Shown here one piece after another: positions 25,991 through 35,171 of a stretch of 64,000 nt of DNA. Position 1 is the first letter of the stretch. The number at the start of each line of letters is the position of its first letter. Origin of the DNA: Microscillaceae bacterium (GTDB taxonomy: Bacteria; Bacteroidota; Bacteroidia; Cytophagales; Microscillaceae); contig JAABSX010000009.1 of assembly GCA_011390205.1 (NCBI GenBank), positions 47,800 through 111,799 of the forward strand. The letters are read 5' to 3'. The notes beneath the pieces are model-generated. The model did not search any database, was not told the DNA's origin, and saw nothing but the letters and a program-made list of their open reading frames with translations. Made by a program: the position numbers and the translations under genes.

Positions 25991-26974
25991 CTAAAAATCT
26001 TCTATTTGGATGTCATAAGCGCATTTAAAATGTCCTTTTGGGCAAGTTTTTTTGCCGTGTGTGCCACAAGGGCGGCAAGGGAGTTTTGTGTTGGTTTCTA
26101 TGATTTTGTGCACTTCCGAGAGAGGTCCATAGCCAAACTCGGGGGTGGTAGAGCAATATATGGCAGTGGTAGGGGCATTCATAGCCGAAGAGAGGTGCAT
26201 GGGGGCAGAGTCATTGACATAGTTCATGCTTGCTTCTTTCATGAGGGCAGCAGACTCGAGCAAAGATATTTTTCCTGCCAGAATATGTACCTGAGGGTGT
26301 GTGCTTTGTGCTTTAATCCACTCACAAAGGGCTGTATCTGTGGGTGCACCTAAGAGATAAATGGCCTGTGATGCAGGGAGGGTATCACAGAGTTTTGCCC
26401 ATTTTTCACGGGGAAATTGCTTTGTAAACCAAACAGATGCGGGAGCCATGCAGCAATAATTTGTAGTTTTGTAGGAGCTCACCCGCTCAAAATCAGCCTG
26501 ACTTGGGTAAAGCTGCGGCATGGCTGCCTGCTCATCCGTAAAATCCTCGATGAGCATTTGGTTTCTTTGCACCTCATGCAAGCCCCCTCCAAAGAGGTGT
26601 GTAATCTTTTTGCTAAACAAAAAAGAAAGTGGATTTTTATCAAAACCTATGCGTCTCTTTGCTCCGGAGAAGGCAGTCAGCAAGCCCATCGAGAAGTGCC
26701 TTTGTATATTGATGACGACATCATATTTTTCTTTTCGGATGGCTCTGATAAGGCGGGAAAGGTTTTTTTGTTTGCCTTCTTTTTTATTCCAGATATGTAC
26801 TTTTCTAAGTTTGGGATGCCCTAGCAGCAGGGCTTCATTTCCTTTTCTGAGCAAAAAATCAATCTCTGACTCAGGCAAAAAAGCATGGATTTTTTCTATC
26901 AAGGCAGTAGCCAAGATGACATCTCCGATGAATGCCGTCTGAATAATGAGTATTTTTTGAGAAGAATCTGCCAT
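25991..26974 (-). CDS. Glycosyltransferase family 9 (heptosyltransferase-like)
   Basis: This 327-aa ADP-heptose:LPS heptosyltransferase-type GT9 has the N-terminal ILIIQTAFIGDVILATAL (nucleophile-approach loop with the conserved GD), FLLRKGNEALL, and the C-terminal donor-site region MNYVNDSAPMHLSSAMNAPT followed by AIYCSTTPEFGYGP. It probably transfers a sugar to lipopolysaccharide core or a related glycan at the cytoplasmic face. The C-terminus carries a Cys cluster (PCRPCGTHGKKTCPKGHFKC), known in a subset of GT9 enzymes. It is divergent from the amidase gene, with 50 bases between the starts. Confidence 0.9.
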   Translation of the reverse strand: MADSSQKILIIQTAFIGDVILATALIEKIHAFLPESEIDFLLRKGNEALLLGHPKLRKVHIWNKKEGKQKNLSRLIRAIRKEKYDVVINIQRHFSMGLLTAFSGAKRRIGFDKNPLSFLFSKKITHLFGGGLHEVQRNQMLIEDFTDEQAAMPQLYPSQADFERVSSYKTTNYCCMAPASVWFTKQFPREKWAKLCDTLPASQAIYLLGAPTDTALCEWIKAQSTHPQVHILAGKISLLESAALMKEASMNYVNDSAPMHLSSAMNAPTTAIYCSTTPEFGYGPLSEVHKIIETNTKLPCRPCGTHGKKTCPKGHFKCAYDIQIEDF

Positions 26975-26996
26975 ATTTACTTTATCTTAGAAATTT

Positions 26997-27004
26997 CAAA
27001 ATTA
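26997..27004 (-). promoter_or_regulatory. Candidate -7 element of the glycosyltransferase gene
   Basis: Read on the minus strand this is TAATTTTG, an exact TAnnTTTG match 22 bases before the glycosyltransferase ATG. No clear -33 TTG was seen at the usual spacing. Confidence 0.33.
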
Positions 27005-27024
27005 GATATTTATTCACTGAATTT

Positions 27025-28317
27025 ATGAAAATAGCCATAAAATTCTCTACATACTTGCTCATCCTAGCAGTATCTCTAGGGCTTGCCCTTGTGCAGTGCC
27101 AAAGCCAAACTCAAGATGCAGAGGTGCTGACTCCATCTGAGATAAATCTATTAAAAAAAGATTTTCAGATTAAACTCAGCACTGCACTGCTGAAAGATAA
27201 ATCTCTAGAATCACATATCAAAATAGATACTTTTGGTATTTCTATTTTTCCGAGGGGTGCTAAGAATCCTGAATTTGTACTTTCTTGGCAAGACCTGCCC
27301 ACTTATCGGGCTTTTTTAAAAAAATATCCGCTTCTTGCGATGCAGCAATATCCCCAGAAAACAGCAGATACAGCCCAGATGAAAGACAGCCTGGCACAAG
27401 ATTTTCCAGTGGTGCAGCCCCATAATTCTATGCCTTTGCAAGGCTTCAGAATCGCACTTGACCCAGGGCATTTTGCCGAAGATTTTAAAACCGCAGTCAT
27501 GGAGGGGAAATACATCAGCATGGATTTGGCAGATGGCACTAAAATCCGATTTTTTGAGTCCGAACTGGCATGGCTTACCAGCCGAATCTTGGCAGATGAG
27601 TTGCAAAAACTAGGGGCTGATGTGCTGCTGAGCCGAGATGACTATAAATACACCGCTTTCAATGAATCATATATGGACTGGTACGAGAGATTCATACAAA
27701 CTCAAAAAGAGGCAGGCAATGCTGCCGCCAAACTCAGCCCACAACAGGCATTTTTTCAGCATTTTCGCAAAATAGAATTTGAAAAAAGGGCAGAAAAAAT
27801 GAATCGATTTCGCCCGCACCTCAGCCTAGTGATTCATTATAATGTAGATGCAAACAATACCAACTGGAACAAACCGACTCCCCACAACAACAGCATGACC
27901 TTTGCAGGAGGAGGCTACATGAAAGGTGAGCTAGACAAGCCCGAAGACAGGTTTCACCTTGTACGTTTTCTTCTTGGCCAAGATTTAGAAAACTCAGTGC
28001 TTTTGGGCAAAACCATCTTACAGTCATTGGAAGATAGCCTGCAGATAAAGCCCATAACAGAGCCCAACAAGCAATTTTTTTTGAAGGATTATTGCCTGCC
28101 CAGCACTGCCCAAGGTGTCTATCACCGCAACCTGACACTTGCCCGAAAGCTACTAGGCACGATGACCTACCTCGAGCCACTCTACCAAGATAACATTCAG
28201 GAAGTGAGATACTTACAAGCTCGAAATTTTGAATACAAAGGAAAAAAAATTCCACAGCGAGTCTATGAAGTGGCACAGGCTTACAAAGCAGGAATTTTAC
28301 AATATCTAGGGCAGTAG
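27025..28317 (+). CDS. N-acetylmuramoyl-L-alanine amidase-like lipoprotein (Amidase_3)
   Basis: This 430-aa protein has a lipoprotein-type leader with lipobox LVQC near residue 25. The catalytic region shows Amidase_3 features: RIALDPGHFAED (zinc-binding His in DPGH, about residues 141-152), FESELAWLTSRILADELQKL, GADVLLSRDD, and HLSLVIHYNVDANN with the second His. The family cleaves the amide bond between MurNAc and L-Ala in peptidoglycan. Insertions make it longer than minimal amidases. Its stop lies 4 bases before the end of the convergent response regulator gene. Substrate is inferred from the family. Confidence 0.87.
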   Translation: MKIAIKFSTYLLILAVSLGLALVQCQSQTQDAEVLTPSEINLLKKDFQIKLSTALLKDKSLESHIKIDTFGISIFPRGAKNPEFVLSWQDLPTYRAFLKKYPLLAMQQYPQKTADTAQMKDSLAQDFPVVQPHNSMPLQGFRIALDPGHFAEDFKTAVMEGKYISMDLADGTKIRFFESELAWLTSRILADELQKLGADVLLSRDDYKYTAFNESYMDWYERFIQTQKEAGNAAAKLSPQQAFFQHFRKIEFEKRAEKMNRFRPHLSLVIHYNVDANNTNWNKPTPHNNSMTFAGGGYMKGELDKPEDRFHLVRFLLGQDLENSVLLGKTILQSLEDSLQIKPITEPNKQFFLKDYCLPSTAQGVYHRNLTLARKLLGTMTYLEPLYQDNIQEVRYLQARNFEYKGKKIPQRVYEVAQAYKAGILQYLGQ

Positions 28318-28321
28318 TTTG

Positions 28322-29041
28322 TTACCCAGCATTCTTGCCTTCATCCCTTGGTCTTTCAATCAATTTAAAACCCTGCCCGTGCACATTGATGATTTGAAGA
28401 TGCTCATCTTCTTTGAGGTATTTTCTTAGTTTGGTTACATAGACATCCATGCTGCGGGCATTGAAGTAAGTATCTTCCCGCCATATTTTTCTGAGTGCAA
28501 GTGAGCGGTCTAGCACTTGATTACGGTATTGGCAGAGCAAAAACAGTAGTTCAGCTTCTTTGGAAGTTAGTTTTTGGACATGCCCGTTCAAGATAAGTTT
28601 TCTCTGAGGATACTCAAACACAAACCTGCCTATCTGTTGTTGTTCTTCGGTTGTAGGGTTGTAGGGCTGTGCCTGTGTGCGCCTGAGCACTGCCTGAATC
28701 CTGAGGAGGAGTTCTTCCATTCTGAAGGGCTTGGTCATATAATCATCCGCCCCTATTTGTAGCCCTTTGATGGTATCTTCTTTGAGTGATTTGGCAGTCA
28801 GGAAGATGATAGGGATTTTGGTATCTTCCTTTCTTATTTTTTCTGCCAGTGTAAATCCGTCCATTTTGGGTAGCATTACATCAAAGATACAAAAGTCAAT
28901 TTCTTTCTCTTTGAAAGCGAGTAGCCCTTGCTCTCCATTTCGGCACAGCGTTACTGTAAATCCTTTGACCTCTAAGTATTCCTTTAAAAGCTGCCCCAGG
29001 TTCAGGTCATCTTCTACAAGTAAAAGTTGTATAACATTCAT
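28322..29041 (-). CDS. OmpR-family response regulator (RprY-like)
   Basis: This 239-aa regulator has a receiver domain (about 4-118) with acidic pocket EDD (10-12), phospho-acceptor Asp54 (CIFDVMLP) and Lys in MTKPF. A C-terminal winged helix (about 135-232) contains LTSKEAELLFLLC, SMDVYVTKLRKYL and INVHGQGFKL. It should be phosphorylated by the histidine kinase encoded 85 bases upstream on the same strand. The pair resembles RprXY of Bacteroides/Porphyromonas. Targets cannot be read from the sequence. Confidence 0.94.
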   Translation of the reverse strand: MNVIQLLLVEDDLNLGQLLKEYLEVKGFTVTLCRNGEQGLLAFKEKEIDFCIFDVMLPKMDGFTLAEKIRKEDTKIPIIFLTAKSLKEDTIKGLQIGADDYMTKPFRMEELLLRIQAVLRRTQAQPYNPTTEEQQQIGRFVFEYPQRKLILNGHVQKLTSKEAELLFLLCQYRNQVLDRSLALRKIWREDTYFNARSMDVYVTKLRKYLKEDEHLQIINVHGQGFKLIERPRDEGKNAG

Positions 29042-29126
29042 TTTGGTAGATACTAAATATTGAGTAAGTAAGTAAATGTGCTAATCATCAAGAGATTTTT
29101 TATATAAATAATTGTCTATCAATGGC

Positions 29127-30998
29127 TTAATTATGGTTATCTAGGTGTTTGTAAGGCAAAAATACAGTAAACAGACTTCCTTTTCCTAGCTCACTTTTCA
29201 CAGAAATATCCCCTTTGTGTGCCTCCACCATGTTCTTGACATAGCTCAGTCCTAGCCCAAATCCCTTGACATCGTGTAGGTTGCCTGTGGGCACTCTGTA
29301 AAATTTATCAAACACCTTTTTAATCGTCTCACGCCCCATACCACAGCCTTTGTCTTTTATTTCTATGAAAACCCCCTTGGCATTGTTATAAGTCTGGACG
29401 TGTATTTCGGGCGGTTTGGTGGAGTATTTATTGGCATTGTCTAGCAAATTCAAGATAATATTGAGCAAATGCACTTCATCGCCCTCTATCTCAGGTGCTG
29501 AGGCAGCAAGTACTGTTTGTATGCTTCCCTCTCTATTTTCTACTTGGATGCTAATATGATAAATCGCCTGTTGGATAATCTGGTGGAGGTCTGTGGGGGC
29601 AAGTTTGAGCTGAAAATCACCTCTATCTAGCACCGCTATCTGCAAGACCTTCTCTACTTGGTTGCCGAGTCGGTCATTTTCTTCTTGAATAATCTGGAGG
29701 TATCTATCTACCTGAGAGGGCATGAGTCTGATGTCAGGGTCTTGCAATGCTTCACATGCTAGAGATACAGTAGAGATGGGTGTTTTGAGTTCGTGCGTCA
29801 TATTGTTGATAAAATCGTGTGTGATTTCAGAAAGTTTTTTTTGTTTGAGAATGATGAGAATGGCAGTAGCAAAGCAGAAAATAACCAAAGCGATGAGCAG
29901 CAGAGAGCTGCCTAGCACCCAGGCTGTGTTTTTGAGAATGAAGTTTTGTGTGGCAGGAAAATGCACATAAAGGCGTGCAGGCGGGCCAAACCACTCTGTA
30001 GGAAACAGACGCACAGGGTAGCCCTTTTCTAGGATTTGGTGTTTTTGCTCTTCGTGCCTTACAAACAAGTAGCTTGCTTGGTCGTGGCGGCGGATGCGAG
30101 TTTCTACTATAAATTGATAAGGAACTGTAATCCCCCGATTGTGTAGCTCGGCATTCAGGAGAGAGTCTAGCACTTTGGGGTCTATCCTTGACTCTATGTC
30201 TTGGCTTTTTTCTTTGATTTGCTCCACGAGGTAAGTAATCATATCTGATTTAGTACTGATTCTGATGGTGTTTTCATCTGATACCTGAATGCCATTCGCT
30301 TTGTAATACTCATAGTCTAGCTTGCTCATAGCCTGCAGTGGGCGGTCGGAGGCATCTTTTTTAAGGCCTATTTTTTTAGAAAAATCCAAGGCTCTTTCTT
30401 GTTGTGTTTGGTATTTTATTTTGAGAGATTCATCTTGAATCTGGATACTTTCTATATATTTTAGCTGGTTGATTTGCTTTTCAAACTGGTAAAAGTTGGG
30501 AGAGAGTTGAAACTCTAGGGCTGCAATCTCTAGGCTAGATTTAGCCCAAGGCTGTCCACCTGCAAGGTATTGTTTGGGGCCAACTTGGCTCAATGAGAGT
30601 CGATGTTTTTGTGGATATTTGTGGATTGAAAATCCTTTTTTGGGCAAGAAAAGACTGTGCTGCAATCTAAAATAATGCATAGAAGTATCCATTGCTTGAG
30701 TGTGGCTTGTCTCTATGTGTAGCGGGAGGGTAGGCTGTCCTGTTGAGAGCATTTGCGAATCTAGCCGAATCTGTAGCACTTCTTGCAAATCAAGTGGAGC
30801 TTCCTCTTGGGTAAGGTACAGGATTTCTTTTTGCTCTAATTTGTGGGCCACTTCATTGAGTGCGGCATGGACTCCCTGCCTGAATTTTTCTTGATTGACT
30901 TGCCAAGCTACACTTACCCAGTATGCTTGCAGTGCTGCCAAGCCTACCAAAGCAAAGCCCATTAAAAGAATAAAATATTGTAAAGCTTGCTTTTTCAT
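29127..30998 (-). CDS. Membrane sensor histidine kinase (RprX-like)
   Basis: This 623-aa kinase has TM1 at about 8-28 and a large periplasmic sensor region of about 325 residues without a recognised fold. TM2 lies at about 358-384. The HisKA domain has His402 in NNMTHELKTP, and the HATPase domain has the N-box LNLLDNANKYS, the G1 motif DKGCGMG and GFGLGLSYVK. It ends at FLPYK plus a short tail. It phosphorylates the response regulator encoded directly downstream. The long helical periplasmic domain between two TM segments is typical of Cytophagales envelope-stress sensors. Confidence 0.94.
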   Translation of the reverse strand: MKKQALQYFILLMGFALVGLAALQAYWVSVAWQVNQEKFRQGVHAALNEVAHKLEQKEILYLTQEEAPLDLQEVLQIRLDSQMLSTGQPTLPLHIETSHTQAMDTSMHYFRLQHSLFLPKKGFSIHKYPQKHRLSLSQVGPKQYLAGGQPWAKSSLEIAALEFQLSPNFYQFEKQINQLKYIESIQIQDESLKIKYQTQQERALDFSKKIGLKKDASDRPLQAMSKLDYEYYKANGIQVSDENTIRISTKSDMITYLVEQIKEKSQDIESRIDPKVLDSLLNAELHNRGITVPYQFIVETRIRRHDQASYLFVRHEEQKHQILEKGYPVRLFPTEWFGPPARLYVHFPATQNFILKNTAWVLGSSLLLIALVIFCFATAILIILKQKKLSEITHDFINNMTHELKTPISTVSLACEALQDPDIRLMPSQVDRYLQIIQEENDRLGNQVEKVLQIAVLDRGDFQLKLAPTDLHQIIQQAIYHISIQVENREGSIQTVLAASAPEIEGDEVHLLNIILNLLDNANKYSTKPPEIHVQTYNNAKGVFIEIKDKGCGMGRETIKKVFDKFYRVPTGNLHDVKGFGLGLSYVKNMVEAHKGDISVKSELGKGSLFTVFLPYKHLDNHN

Positions 30999-31031
30999 AG
31001 ATTAATTTACTTTGAGAAAGAATAATACCGA

Positions 31032-31039
31032 CAAAAATA
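31032..31039 (-). promoter_or_regulatory. Candidate -7 element of the histidine kinase/regulator operon
   Basis: On the minus strand this reads TATTTTTG, an exact TAnnTTTG match 34 bases before the kinase ATG. The -33 region has no clear TTG. Confidence 0.35.
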
Positions 31040-31124
31040 AAGTAAATAAGCAGCCTACCGATGAATTTAACATATTTTAACCAGTTTTAACGAACGTTTA
31101 ACGCCCTCCAAACAGATAAGCTAC

Positions 31125-31132
31125 TATATTTG
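31125..31132 (+). promoter_or_regulatory. Candidate -7 element of the 79-aa gene
   Basis: TATATTTG, the most common form of the Bacteroidota -7 box, lies 41 bases before the ATG of the 79-aa gene. A weak GTTTA sits where a -33 would be expected. Confidence 0.4.
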
Positions 31133-31172
31133 TGAATGTGAAAAAACCCTAAACCTTATAACTTTTAAAAAC

Positions 31173-31412
31173 ATGAAAAAACGCTGGATAACCGCCCTCT
31201 CATTGGCTTGCCTTGCCTTTTTGAGCTGGTATTTTACTCAAATCTTCTGGCAGGTAAGCACTCAAGCCTTTGCCAAAATAAAACAAGAACTGAGACACAA
31301 GCCGATGACATCAGCCCCTAGCCCTGCTTGCCAAGCCGTAAGCACACACAAAGAGGGCAAACACGGCAAGTCTGTGCAGCAAAAAACCATCCTTATTATC
31401 AAACGCTTTTAG
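31173..31412 (+). CDS. Small secreted or membrane-anchored protein, function unknown
   Basis: This 79-aa protein has a basic N-terminus and a hydrophobic stretch (residues about 6-27) that acts as a signal peptide or single TM. A basic, Ser/Lys/His-rich tail with one Cys follows. No family is recognised. It has its own putative -7 box upstream and a good terminator downstream, so it appears to be a real, independently expressed gene. It is divergent from the two-component operon and might be one of its targets, but nothing in the sequence proves it. Confidence 0.55.
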   Translation: MKKRWITALSLACLAFLSWYFTQIFWQVSTQAFAKIKQELRHKPMTSAPSPACQAVSTHKEGKHGKSVQQKTILIIKRF

Positions 31413-31461
31413 CCCAGATGATTTTGGGATTCGAGGCATGATACTGCACAAAAACACCAAA

Positions 31462-31497
31462 AACCTGTAGGCTTGGGCTTGCGGGTTATTTTTTTTT
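31462..31497 (+). terminator. Intrinsic terminator of the 79-aa gene
   Basis: AACCTGTAGGC (31462-31472) pairs with GCTTGCGGGTT (31477-31487) over 11 positions, three of them G-T, around a TTGG loop. A run of nine T follows at 31489-31497. Confidence 0.8.
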
Positions 31498-31722
31498 GGG
31501 AGATTTTACCTAAAAATCACTTCATTTTTCTCGAAAACTTAAAAAAAATAAAATTTAGTCCATTTTAAAATAGCCTTAATTGCCCAAATTTGGACATATT
31601 TTTGGTTTTAAGCATAATAAATTAAAAAATCTCTTGCACAAGATTTTTCCTTAAACGCTTTTGCCTTATTTTTGAGGAAAGAATTAGAAACCTTTCATAA
31701 CCATAAATCTTAATTTTTATTT

Positions 31723-31730
31723 TAATTTTG
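31723..31730 (+). promoter_or_regulatory. Candidate -7 element of the nqr operon
   Basis: TAATTTTG fits TAnnTTTG and lies 30 bases before the nqrA ATG. No convincing -33 element was found. Confidence 0.4.
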
Positions 31731-31759
31731 TGGTCAAATTAAAGCATGCTTAATAAGAT

Positions 31760-33112
31760 ATGAATCTAAAATTGAAAAAGGGATTTGATATAAACCTTGC
31801 TGGAAAGGCAAAACCAGAGTTAGCAGGCGAAATCATCTCTGAAACCTATTCCTTCAAACCCACTGATTTTAACGCCATCACCAGACCCAAGGTCTTGGTA
31901 AATGAAGGAGACAATGTAAAGGCTGGAACACCTATCTTTCGTGATAAGAAAAATGAGCGTGTTCTATTTTGTGCACCCGTAAGTGGCGAAGTAGTAGCCG
32001 TGAACCGTGGTGCAAAACGATTTCCAGACGAATTTAAAATCTTGGCTGATAAGGAAATCCAATACGTGGAGTTTCCTAAACATTCAGAATCAGAAATTTC
32101 TCGCCTCAGCAGAGAAGAGGTGCTAGAAGCCATGCTCACAAGTGGCGTATGGCCTAACCTCGTAGAGAGACCCTTCGGCTTAGTGCCTAACCCTGATAAT
32201 GAGCCTCGTGATATTTTTATCTCCGCTTTTGATACGCACCCGCTCGCTCCAGATTATGAGTTTGTGTTTAAGGGGCAAGAAAAATACCTGCAAGCAGGGG
32301 TCAATGCCTTACAAAAACTCACCAAAGGACGCATACATGTGTGCATTCCCTCAGGAAGTAGCTCTATATTTAAGTCTTTGACAGGTGTGCAGATTCACGA
32401 AGTAGGAGGTGTGCACCCCGCAGGCAATGTAGGCGTACAGATTCATCACATTGCTCCTATCAGCAGAGGCGAGCACGTCTGGACCAGCACACCCTATGGC
32501 TTGCAGCAAATCGGGAGGTTATTTGTAGATGGTCGTTATGACAGCAGCAAGATAATCGCTTTGGCAGGTTCTGAAGTAATCGATCCAAAATACTACCAAA
32601 TCAAGAATGGCATCTCTATAGCCAAACTTGTAGAAAATAAGTTGAAAGACAGCCACTACAGAATTATCTCAGGCAATGTGCTCACAGGAGTAAAAGTAGG
32701 CACTGAGGACAGTATCGGCTTTAATCACAACCTTATCTCGGTCATCCCTGAGGGAGACCAGCATGAGTTCTTGGGCTGGATACTGCCCACTACCAAAAAA
32801 CTGAGCTTTCACCGTGCCTTTGGTTTGCTTTCTTTCTTAGCTCCCCAAAAAGAGCGTGTTTTGAATACAAACATGAACGGAGAGGAGAGAGCTATTGTGC
32901 AGACAGGCGTGTTTGAGCAAGTACTCCCGATGGATATTTATCCTATTCATTTATTAAAGGCAATTTTAGCCAATGATTTTGAAGAGATGGAAGCCCTCGG
33001 TATTTATGAGGTTTTAGAAGAGGATTTTGCACTTTGTGAGTTCGTGGATGTTTCTAAAATGGAGATTCAGCGCATTCTCAGAGAAGGCATGGATGCCCTC
33101 CAAGAATCCTAA
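31760..33112 (+). CDS. nqrA: Na+-translocating NADH:quinone reductase subunit A
   Basis: This 450-aa NqrA is the large peripheral cytoplasmic subunit of the sodium-pumping NADH:ubiquinone (here probably menaquinone) oxidoreductase. Family features are the N-terminal KGFDINLAGKA, the lipoyl-like half RPKVLVNEGDNVKAGTPIF, and the conserved internal GVHPAGNVGVQIHHIAPI and LAGSEV. Length is normal. It opens the operon nqrABCDE, with nqrB starting 77 bases later. The first ATG has no Shine-Dalgarno sequence, as usual here. Confidence 0.96.
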   Translation: MNLKLKKGFDINLAGKAKPELAGEIISETYSFKPTDFNAITRPKVLVNEGDNVKAGTPIFRDKKNERVLFCAPVSGEVVAVNRGAKRFPDEFKILADKEIQYVEFPKHSESEISRLSREEVLEAMLTSGVWPNLVERPFGLVPNPDNEPRDIFISAFDTHPLAPDYEFVFKGQEKYLQAGVNALQKLTKGRIHVCIPSGSSSIFKSLTGVQIHEVGGVHPAGNVGVQIHHIAPISRGEHVWTSTPYGLQQIGRLFVDGRYDSSKIIALAGSEVIDPKYYQIKNGISIAKLVENKLKDSHYRIISGNVLTGVKVGTEDSIGFNHNLISVIPEGDQHEFLGWILPTTKKLSFHRAFGLLSFLAPQKERVLNTNMNGEERAIVQTGVFEQVLPMDIYPIHLLKAILANDFEEMEALGIYEVLEEDFALCEFVDVSKMEIQRILREGMDALQES

Positions 33113-33189
33113 AACTACAAGTCATGTTCTAAACTTTTTGATTGAACATTGATTAAAAAATAAAAAATAGAAACCATTATTATAAGAAT

Positions 33190-34380
33190 ATGAAGTTTGT
33201 TAGAAATACGCTAGACAAGATTAGACCTGCCTTCGAAAAAGGAGGAAGGTTTGAGAAACTGCACCCTGCTTATGATGCCTTCGAGACTTTTGCCTTTGTG
33301 CCTAAGCACACTACGCCAAAAGTGGGTGCACAAATCAGAGATGCCATAGATTTGAAGAGAATGATGATGACTGTAATCATTGCCATGGTTCCTGCTTTGC
33401 TGTTTGGAATCTGGAATGTAGGGCATCAGCACTTTTTAGCTACAGGAAATTTAGAAGCCTCTTTTTTAGATAAAATCATCACAGGTGCTTGGGTGGTCCT
33501 GCCCGTAGTGATTATATCTTATGCTGTAGGGCTGGGCATAGAGTTTTATTTCGCTGTGCAGCGAGGGCACTCCGTCAATGAGGGTTACCTCGTTACGGGT
33601 ATGTTGATTCCATTGGTAATGCCTCCTACGATTCCTTGGTGGCAAGTAGCTGTGGCTACAGCCTTTGCCGTAGTGGTAGCCAAGGAGGTCTTTGGTGGCA
33701 CAGGGATGAATATTTTGAATGTAGCCATGACTGCACGTGCTTTCTTGTACTTTGCTTATCCTGGTGATATGGCAGGTGCTACCAATGTATGGGTTTATAC
33801 AGGTGATGAAAAGATAGTAGATGGCTACGCAGGTGCTACGGCACTCGGAATCGCAGCTGACCAAAACACGACTGACGCACTGGCTTCCTTTGGCTCGTTT
33901 TTCTCCTTTGAGAATCTATTCATAGGTGGAGTGCCAGGCTCAATAGGTGAAACCTCCGCTTTGATGTGCCTCATAGGTGCAGGCATCTTGATATTTACAG
34001 GTGTAGGAAGTTGGAAAATCATCTTAAGTGGTTTTGTAGGTGCATATCTAATGGCTGGTTTGTTTTATGTAATACCTGGTGGAAATGCTTTTATGGCAAT
34101 CCCTCCTCACTATCACTTGGTGATGGGCGGCTTGGCTTTTGGTATAGTGTTTATGGCTACTGACCCAGTGTCTGCTGCACAAACCGAGGTCGGAAAGTGG
34201 TACTACGGATTTTTAATTGGGGCGCTGACAGTGCTGATTAGGGTATTTAACCCTGCATATCCTGAGGGCATTATGTTGGCAGTATTGCTTATGAATGTGT
34301 TTGCTCCTCTGATTGATTATTATGTAGTGGAGGCAAACAAAAACAGAAGACTTAAACGACTTAATCTAAAAACTGCTTAA
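33190..34380 (+). CDS. nqrB: Na+-NQR subunit B (FMN-bearing membrane subunit)
   Basis: This 396-aa membrane subunit has about ten TM segments. The motif VDGYAGATAL places the covalent FMN attachment at Thr217, matching the S/AGAT flavinylation motif of NqrB. It also contains GGTGMNILNVAMTARAFLYF and MATDPVSAAQT, both typical of NqrB/RnfD. It takes part in quinone binding and Na+ transport. It lies 4 bases before nqrC, so translation is probably coupled. Confidence 0.97.
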   Translation: MKFVRNTLDKIRPAFEKGGRFEKLHPAYDAFETFAFVPKHTTPKVGAQIRDAIDLKRMMMTVIIAMVPALLFGIWNVGHQHFLATGNLEASFLDKIITGAWVVLPVVIISYAVGLGIEFYFAVQRGHSVNEGYLVTGMLIPLVMPPTIPWWQVAVATAFAVVVAKEVFGGTGMNILNVAMTARAFLYFAYPGDMAGATNVWVYTGDEKIVDGYAGATALGIAADQNTTDALASFGSFFSFENLFIGGVPGSIGETSALMCLIGAGILIFTGVGSWKIILSGFVGAYLMAGLFYVIPGGNAFMAIPPHYHLVMGGLAFGIVFMATDPVSAAQTEVGKWYYGFLIGALTVLIRVFNPAYPEGIMLAVLLMNVFAPLIDYYVVEANKNRRLKRLNLKTA

Positions 34381-34384
34381 AATC

Positions 34385-35128
34385 ATGGCAAAAAAATCAA
34401 ATAGTTACGTAATTATTTACACAATCATCTTGACCGTAGTGTGCGGCTCACTGCTTGGTTTTGCTTCTCAGGCACTTAAGCCTTTTAAAGAAGCCAATGA
34501 AGCCTTTGATACCAAAAAGAACATACTGGGCACTGCTATAGATTTGACAGGAAAATCAGCCAAGGATGTAGAAAAAATCTATACTGACAATGTAATAGCC
34601 TCTTATGTAGTAGATGCCTCAGGCAAAAAGCTTGACATAGGCGTGGACAAGGTAAGTGTGCCTGATGAGTATGTCAAGCCCTTAGCCGAAAGAAAACTCC
34701 CCGTGTATGAACTGGCTGACCCTGCCGAGCCAGGCAAAACAGCCTATTATGTATTCCCGATGTGGGGCTTTGGCCTTTGGGATTCTATCTGGGGCTATGT
34801 GGCTCTTAAGGCTGATTTGGCAACTATCCAAGGGACTGTTTTTCTTCATAAAGGAGAGACTCCAGGGCTAGGAGCTAGGATTGCTGAAGATGAGATTCAA
34901 TCAAGATTTAAGGGAAAATCAATTCTCGAAGGGGGCAAATTAGCTGTAGTAGAGATGCAAAAAGGAGAAGGAAATGACTACTCTGGAGAGCCCCACAAAG
35001 TGGATGGAATGTCAGGTGCTACCATCACAGCCAGAGGGCTGAATGATATGCTCAAGCAATATTTTGAGGCTTATAAAGGATACTTATCTTCTAAGGGTAA
35101 CCAAAAGATGAGCCTTATCACTCAATAA
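34385..35128 (+). CDS. nqrC: Na+-NQR subunit C (FMN-bearing)
   Basis: This 247-aa protein has one N-terminal TM helix (about 9-29) and a periplasmic FMN-binding domain. The flavinylation motif DGMSGATIT gives Thr213 as the covalent FMN site. Upstream segments WGFGLWDSIWGYVAL and GETPGLGARI are conserved in NqrC/RnfG. The covalent FMN implies an ApbE flavin transferase elsewhere; none is in the window. Confidence 0.97.
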   Translation: MAKKSNSYVIIYTIILTVVCGSLLGFASQALKPFKEANEAFDTKKNILGTAIDLTGKSAKDVEKIYTDNVIASYVVDASGKKLDIGVDKVSVPDEYVKPLAERKLPVYELADPAEPGKTAYYVFPMWGFGLWDSIWGYVALKADLATIQGTVFLHKGETPGLGARIAEDEIQSRFKGKSILEGGKLAVVEMQKGEGNDYSGEPHKVDGMSGATITARGLNDMLKQYFEAYKGYLSSKGNQKMSLITQ

Positions 35129-35171
35129 ATTAACTAATCAAGAATTATTAATCTTAAAACATAAATCAATC

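Larger units (their letters stand above)
31413..31759. other. Intergenic region between the 79-aa gene and nqrA
   Basis: It holds the terminator of the 79-aa gene (31462-31497), then about 225 very AT-rich bases leading to the nqr operon with a candidate -7 element at 31723-31730. No other gene is seen. Confidence 0.6.
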
